19,087 bases of DNA from NCBI GenBank assembly GCA_039545355.1, contig BCJJ01000104.1, positions 1-19,087 of the forward strand. Direction: 5' to 3'. This stretch comes from Trichosporon coremiiforme. Its lineage: Eukaryota > Basidiomycota > Tremellomycetes > Trichosporonales > Trichosporonaceae. Below are positions 15,296 to 19,087 of the stretch, piece after piece. Below the pieces are notes generated by a model. The model saw only the letters and a program-made list of their open reading frames with translations. It had not been told where the DNA came from and did not search any database. The position numbers were made by a program, and so were the translations under genes. Every line of letters begins with the position of its first letter. Position 1 is the first letter of the stretch.

Positions 15296-18200
15296 ATGGT
15301 CTCTTCTTCGCACGATGAGACCAAGCCGGCCGGCGGCTCCGGCCTCCTCGCCCGCAAAACGACCGTCCAGGTCCCCAGCCCCAAGCTGCCCCCCGGCTCG
15401 CTGTACCCCCCTGCGTCCGGCAAGGGCGTCGACTTTATGGCCGGCGAGACTGACTGGAACGACTCCATGGGCGAGGGCGACATGGTCCTCGAGCTCGCCG
15501 ATGGTCTTGCTCTCTCGGGTCACTCGTTCGGTGCTCACAAGAGCGTTTCCGGCGAATGTGTCTTCCAGACCGGTTAGTCACCGAGTTTCTGCTCGCCGAT
15601 TTTCCTGCAAGTGGCTGACGCGAACAGGTATGGTTGGCTACCCCGAGTCCCTTACCGACCCGTCCTATGAGTCTCAGATTCTCATCCTGACGTACCCTCT
15701 CGTCGGCAACTATGGAGTTCCCGAGCGCGAGCAGCACGATGCTGCCGTCGCGCTCCTCGACAAGCTTCCCCTCGAGTTTGAGGCGTCCAAGGTTCACGTC
15801 GCCGCGCTCATCATTGCCAACTACCATCCAAGCTTCTCGCACCACCTCGCCAAGTCGAGCCTCGGCGAGTGGCTCAAGGAGCAGGGCGTCCCTGCCATGT
15901 GGGGTGTTGACACCCGCATGCTCACAAAGCGCCTCCGCGAGGGCGGTTCGACCCTCGGCCGTGTCCTCGTCCGTAAGGACGGCGTCCTGAACAAGGTCTC
16001 TGGTCTCCTCTCGGGCTCCAACGACTGGAACTCCAACTTTGAGACGATTCCATTCGCCGACCCGAACAAGATCAACCTCGTCGCCAAGGTGTCCACGAAG
16101 CAGCCCACCGTGTACACTGCCCTGACCGGCGTCGACCCCGTTCTGAACCCGAAGACGGGCAAGACCATCCGCGTTCTCGCCGTCGACGTCGGCATGAAGT
16201 GGAACCAAATCCGTTGCTTCCGCAAGCGGGGCGTCGAGGTCAAGGTCGTCCCCTGGGACTATGACTTCAACAAGGAGGCCGGCGCCTATGACGGTCTGTT
16301 CATCTCGAACGGTCCCGGTGACCCGTCCATGGCGACCGCCACTATCGAGAACATCAAGGTCGCCCTCGAGACCTCCAAGGTTCCCATCTTTGGTATTTGT
16401 CTCGGCCACCAGCTGATCGCCCTTGCGTCTGGCGCCAAGACCCGCAAGATGAAGTACGGCAACCGTGGCATGAACATTCCGTGCACGTGCGCGACCTCGG
16501 GCCGCTGCTACATCACCTCGCAGAACCACGGTTACGAGGTCGACGTCAGCACCCTGCAGAGCGGCTGGGAGCCCCTGTTCACCAACGCGAACGACGGCTC
16601 CAACGAGGGTATCTGGACCGGCAAGAACGGCAAGCCCTTTTTCTCCGTCCAGTTCCACCCCGAGTCCGCCCCCGGACCCCGCGACACCGAGTACCTTTTC
16701 GATGTCTTTATCAACAGCATTGTCGCGACCGCCGCCGAGGGCCGTCTCGTCTCCATCGACATGCCCGGCGGTGAGCTTTCTGTTCATCGCAAGCGCCTCC
16801 CCAAGGTCAACGTCAACAAGGTCCTCGTTCTCGGCTCGGGTGGTCTCTCCATCGGCCAGGCTGGCGAGTTTGATTACTCTGGTTCCCAGGCGATCAAGGC
16901 GCTCAAGGAGGAGGGCATCTACACGATCCTGATCAACCCCAACATTGCGACGATCCAGACCTCCAAGGGTCTCGCCGACAAGGTCTACTTCCTCCCCGTC
17001 ACCCCCGAGTTTGTGCGCAAGGTCATCAAGCACGAAAAGCCCGACGGCATCTACTGCACGTTCGGTGGACAGACCGCGCTCAACGTCGGTATCCAGCTCA
17101 AGGACGAATTCGAGTCGCTCGGCGTCAAGGTTCTCGGTACCCCCATTGACACGGTCATCACGACCGAGGACCGTGACCTGTTCGCCAAGGCCATGGAGGA
17201 GATTGGCGAAAAATGCGCTGACTCGTCATCGGCCAACAACCTGCAGGAGGCGATTGACGCCGCGAACCGCATCGGCTACCCGCTCATCGTCCGTGCCGCC
17301 TACGCCCTCGGCGGTCTCGGTTCTGGTTTCGCCACGAACGAGGAAGAGCTCGTCGAGCTCTGCAACAAGGCGTTCGCGACCTCGCCCCAGGTCCTCGTCG
17401 AGAGGTCGATGAAGGGCTGGAAGGAGGTCGAGTATGAGGTTGTCCGCGACTGCATGGACAACTGTATCACCGTGTGCAACATGGAAAACTTTGACCCCCT
17501 TGGTATCCACACCGGTGACTCGATCGTCGTCGCGCCGTCGCAGACTTTGTCCGACGCCGACTACAACATGCTCCGCACGACAGCCGTCAACGTCATCCGT
17601 CACCTCGGTGTCGTCGGAGAGTGCAACATTCAGTACGCCCTGAACCCCTTCTCCAAAGAGTACTGCATCATCGAGGTCAACGCGCGTCTCTCTCGTTCAT
17701 CCGCCCTCGCGTCCAAGGCGACCGGCTACCCGCTCGCGTTCATCGCCGCCAAGCTCGGCCTGAACATTCCCCTGAACGAGATTCGCAACTCGGTCACGAA
17801 GAAGACGACCGCCTGTTTCGAGCCCTCGCTCGACTACTGCGTCGTCAAGATCCCCCGCTGGGACCTGAAAAAGTTTAACCGCGTCTCGACTGCGCTCTCG
17901 TCCTCGATGAAGTCGGTCGGAGAGGTCATGGCTATCGGCCGTACCTTTGAGGAGACGATTCAAAAGGCGATCCGCTGCATCGACGACAGCTGGGGCGGTT
18001 TCGGCGAGAACATTGAGATTGACGATGTCGACCACGAGCTCGCCAACCCGACCGACAAGCGCCTGTTCGCCATTGCGACCGCCCTGAAGCTCGGCTACTC
18101 GGTCGACAAGATCAACCAGCTGTCCAACATTGACCCCTGGTTCCTGCGCCGCCTCGAGCGCCTGTCCAAGACCGAGGGCGTCCTCTCCAAGTACAACGCC

Positions 18201-19087
18201 TCGTCGATCCCCCGCGAGCTGCTGCGTAACGCGAAGCAGCTCGGCTTCTCGGACCGCCAGATCGCGTCTGCCATCAACTCGACCGAGCTCGCGGTCCGCG
18301 GCCTCCGTCTCGAGGCCGGCATGATGCCGTTCGTCAAGCAGATTGACACAGTCGCCGCCGAGTTCCCGGCGTTCACCAACTATCTGTACACGACGTACAA
18401 CGCGTCCGAGCACGACGTCGACTTTACCGACAACGGTGTCATGGTCCTCGGCTCCGGTGTGTACCGCATCGGATCGTCCGTCGAGTTCGACTGGTGTGCT
18501 GTCCGCGCGATCCGCACGATCCGTGAAAACGGCTTCAAGACGGTCATGATCAACTACAACCCCGAGACCGTGTCGACCGACTATGACGAGGCCGATAAGC
18601 TCTACTTTGAGAACATTTCCCTCGAGACTGTTCTCGATATTTACGACCTCGAGCACTCGGCCGGTGTCGTCCTGTCCATGGGTGGTCAGACCCCGAACAA
18701 CATTGCGCTCGCGCTCCACCGCCAGAACGTCAAGATCTTTGGTACCTCGCCCGAGATGATTGACAATGCCGAGAACCGCTACAAGTTCTCGCGTATGCTC
18801 GACAAGATTGACGTCGACCAGCCCCTCTGGAAGGAGCTGACCTCGTTCTCCGAGGCCAAGACGTTCTGTGACAACGTTGGCTACCCTGTGCTCGTCCGCC
18901 CGTCGTACGTCCTTTCTGGTGCCGCGATGAACGTCGTCTTCTCTGAGGACGACCTCCAGTCGTACCTCGGTCAGGCAGCCGAGGTCTCGCGCGACCACCC
19001 CGTCGTCATCTCCAAGTACATCGAGGACGCCAAGGAGATTGAGATGGACGCCGTCGCCAAGGACGGCAAGATGGTCATGCACTACAT
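15296..19087 (+). CDS. URA2: URA2-type multifunctional pyrimidine synthesis protein (GATase-CPSase part), 3' truncated by the window
   Basis: It makes carbamoyl phosphate from glutamine, bicarbonate and ATP, the first and UTP-regulated step of pyrimidine synthesis; fungal URA2 also carries aspartate transcarbamylase beyond the part seen here. Exons are 15296-15572 and 15628-19087 (open), with one 55-nt intron that restores [17 protein letters not shown]. About 1,245 residues are present. The glutamine amidotransferase domain has GICLGHQ with Cys350 as nucleophile, [16 protein letters not shown], and FHPES with His436/Glu438. The linker leads directly to the first synthetase half ([79 protein letters not shown]). 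The second half begins [20 protein letters not shown] and continues through [11 protein letters not shown] to the window edge. GATase and CPSase in one chain, plus these motifs, fit URA2 and not the two-subunit arginine enzyme. Codon use is strongly C/G-ending with many NNC codons, suggesting high expression. The dihydroorotase-like and ATCase parts cannot be assessed. Confidence 0.95.

Noticed and set aside
15435..17033. A 532-codon minus-strand open frame opposite URA2
   Set aside because: It is a mirror of the strongly biased URA2 codons. The plus strand carries unbroken GATase/CPSase motifs; the antisense product is Leu/Val/Asp/Gly-rich with no family signature.
17697..19082. A 461-codon minus-strand open frame opposite URA2
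   Set aside because: Same cause: NNC-rich codons remove stops from the opposite strand. The translation is low-complexity and has no domain.
1..19087. CRISPR array, toxin-antitoxin, transposon, viral or biosynthetic cluster genes
   Set aside because: No spaced direct repeats, terminal inverted repeats, transposase, reverse transcriptase, integrase, synthase or viral motif was seen. All confident genes are fungal housekeeping or membrane-system genes.

Overview
The window is nuclear DNA from a GC-rich, intron-bearing fungus, most likely a tremellomycete basidiomycete. A CAP59/CMT1-type (GT69) mannosyltransferase, the class known from capsule synthesis in Cryptococcus, points that way, together with fungal KCH1 potassium-transporter and URA2 genes. 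A trichosporonalean yeast is my best guess, but the sequence alone cannot fix the genus. There are no bacterial or mobile-element features.

Layout, left to right. (1) Three minus-strand genes: a 3-hydroxyacyl-CoA dehydrogenase (273-1376) with a presequence-like N-terminus and a peroxisomal SKL C-terminus; a cyclophilin fused to a ~205-residue Gln/Gly-rich repeat tail (1683-3027); and a KCH1-type K+ transporter with an MGCC start and a repeat-containing tail (3357-5090). (2) A 1.39 kb divergent intergenic region. (3) Four compact, alternating genes: PDAP1/PP28-like phosphoprotein (+, 6483-7257), eIF2B gamma (-, 7323-9049), a small DMAC1-like membrane protein (+, 9195-9534) and MON1 (-, 9607-11470). 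Their 3' ends lie 65 and 72 nt apart and their 5' ends about 145 nt apart. (4) A GT69 mannosyltransferase (+, 11596-13069) divergent from MON1 across 125 bp. (5) A 2.2 kb stretch (13070-15295) with only weak minus-strand reading frames. (6) The 5' part of URA2 (GATase-CPSase of pyrimidine synthesis, +), running off the right edge.

The genes do not form one pathway; they are an ordinary fungal housekeeping and membrane-traffic set. The strongest global signal is intron size. I could reconstruct 24 coding introns by requiring GT-AG ends, frame continuity and protein-family continuity. Twenty-one of them are only 32-36 nt, with a GTGAGT-like donor and usually a CTGAC/CTAAC branch motif just before the acceptor. 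The exceptions are 39/42, 55 and 86 nt. Every exon model given here sums to an exact multiple of three. I found no defence system, biosynthetic cluster, transposon or virus. The most interesting items are the intron architecture, the doubly targeted dehydrogenase, and the cyclophilin with its Q-rich tail and 25-nt micro-exon.
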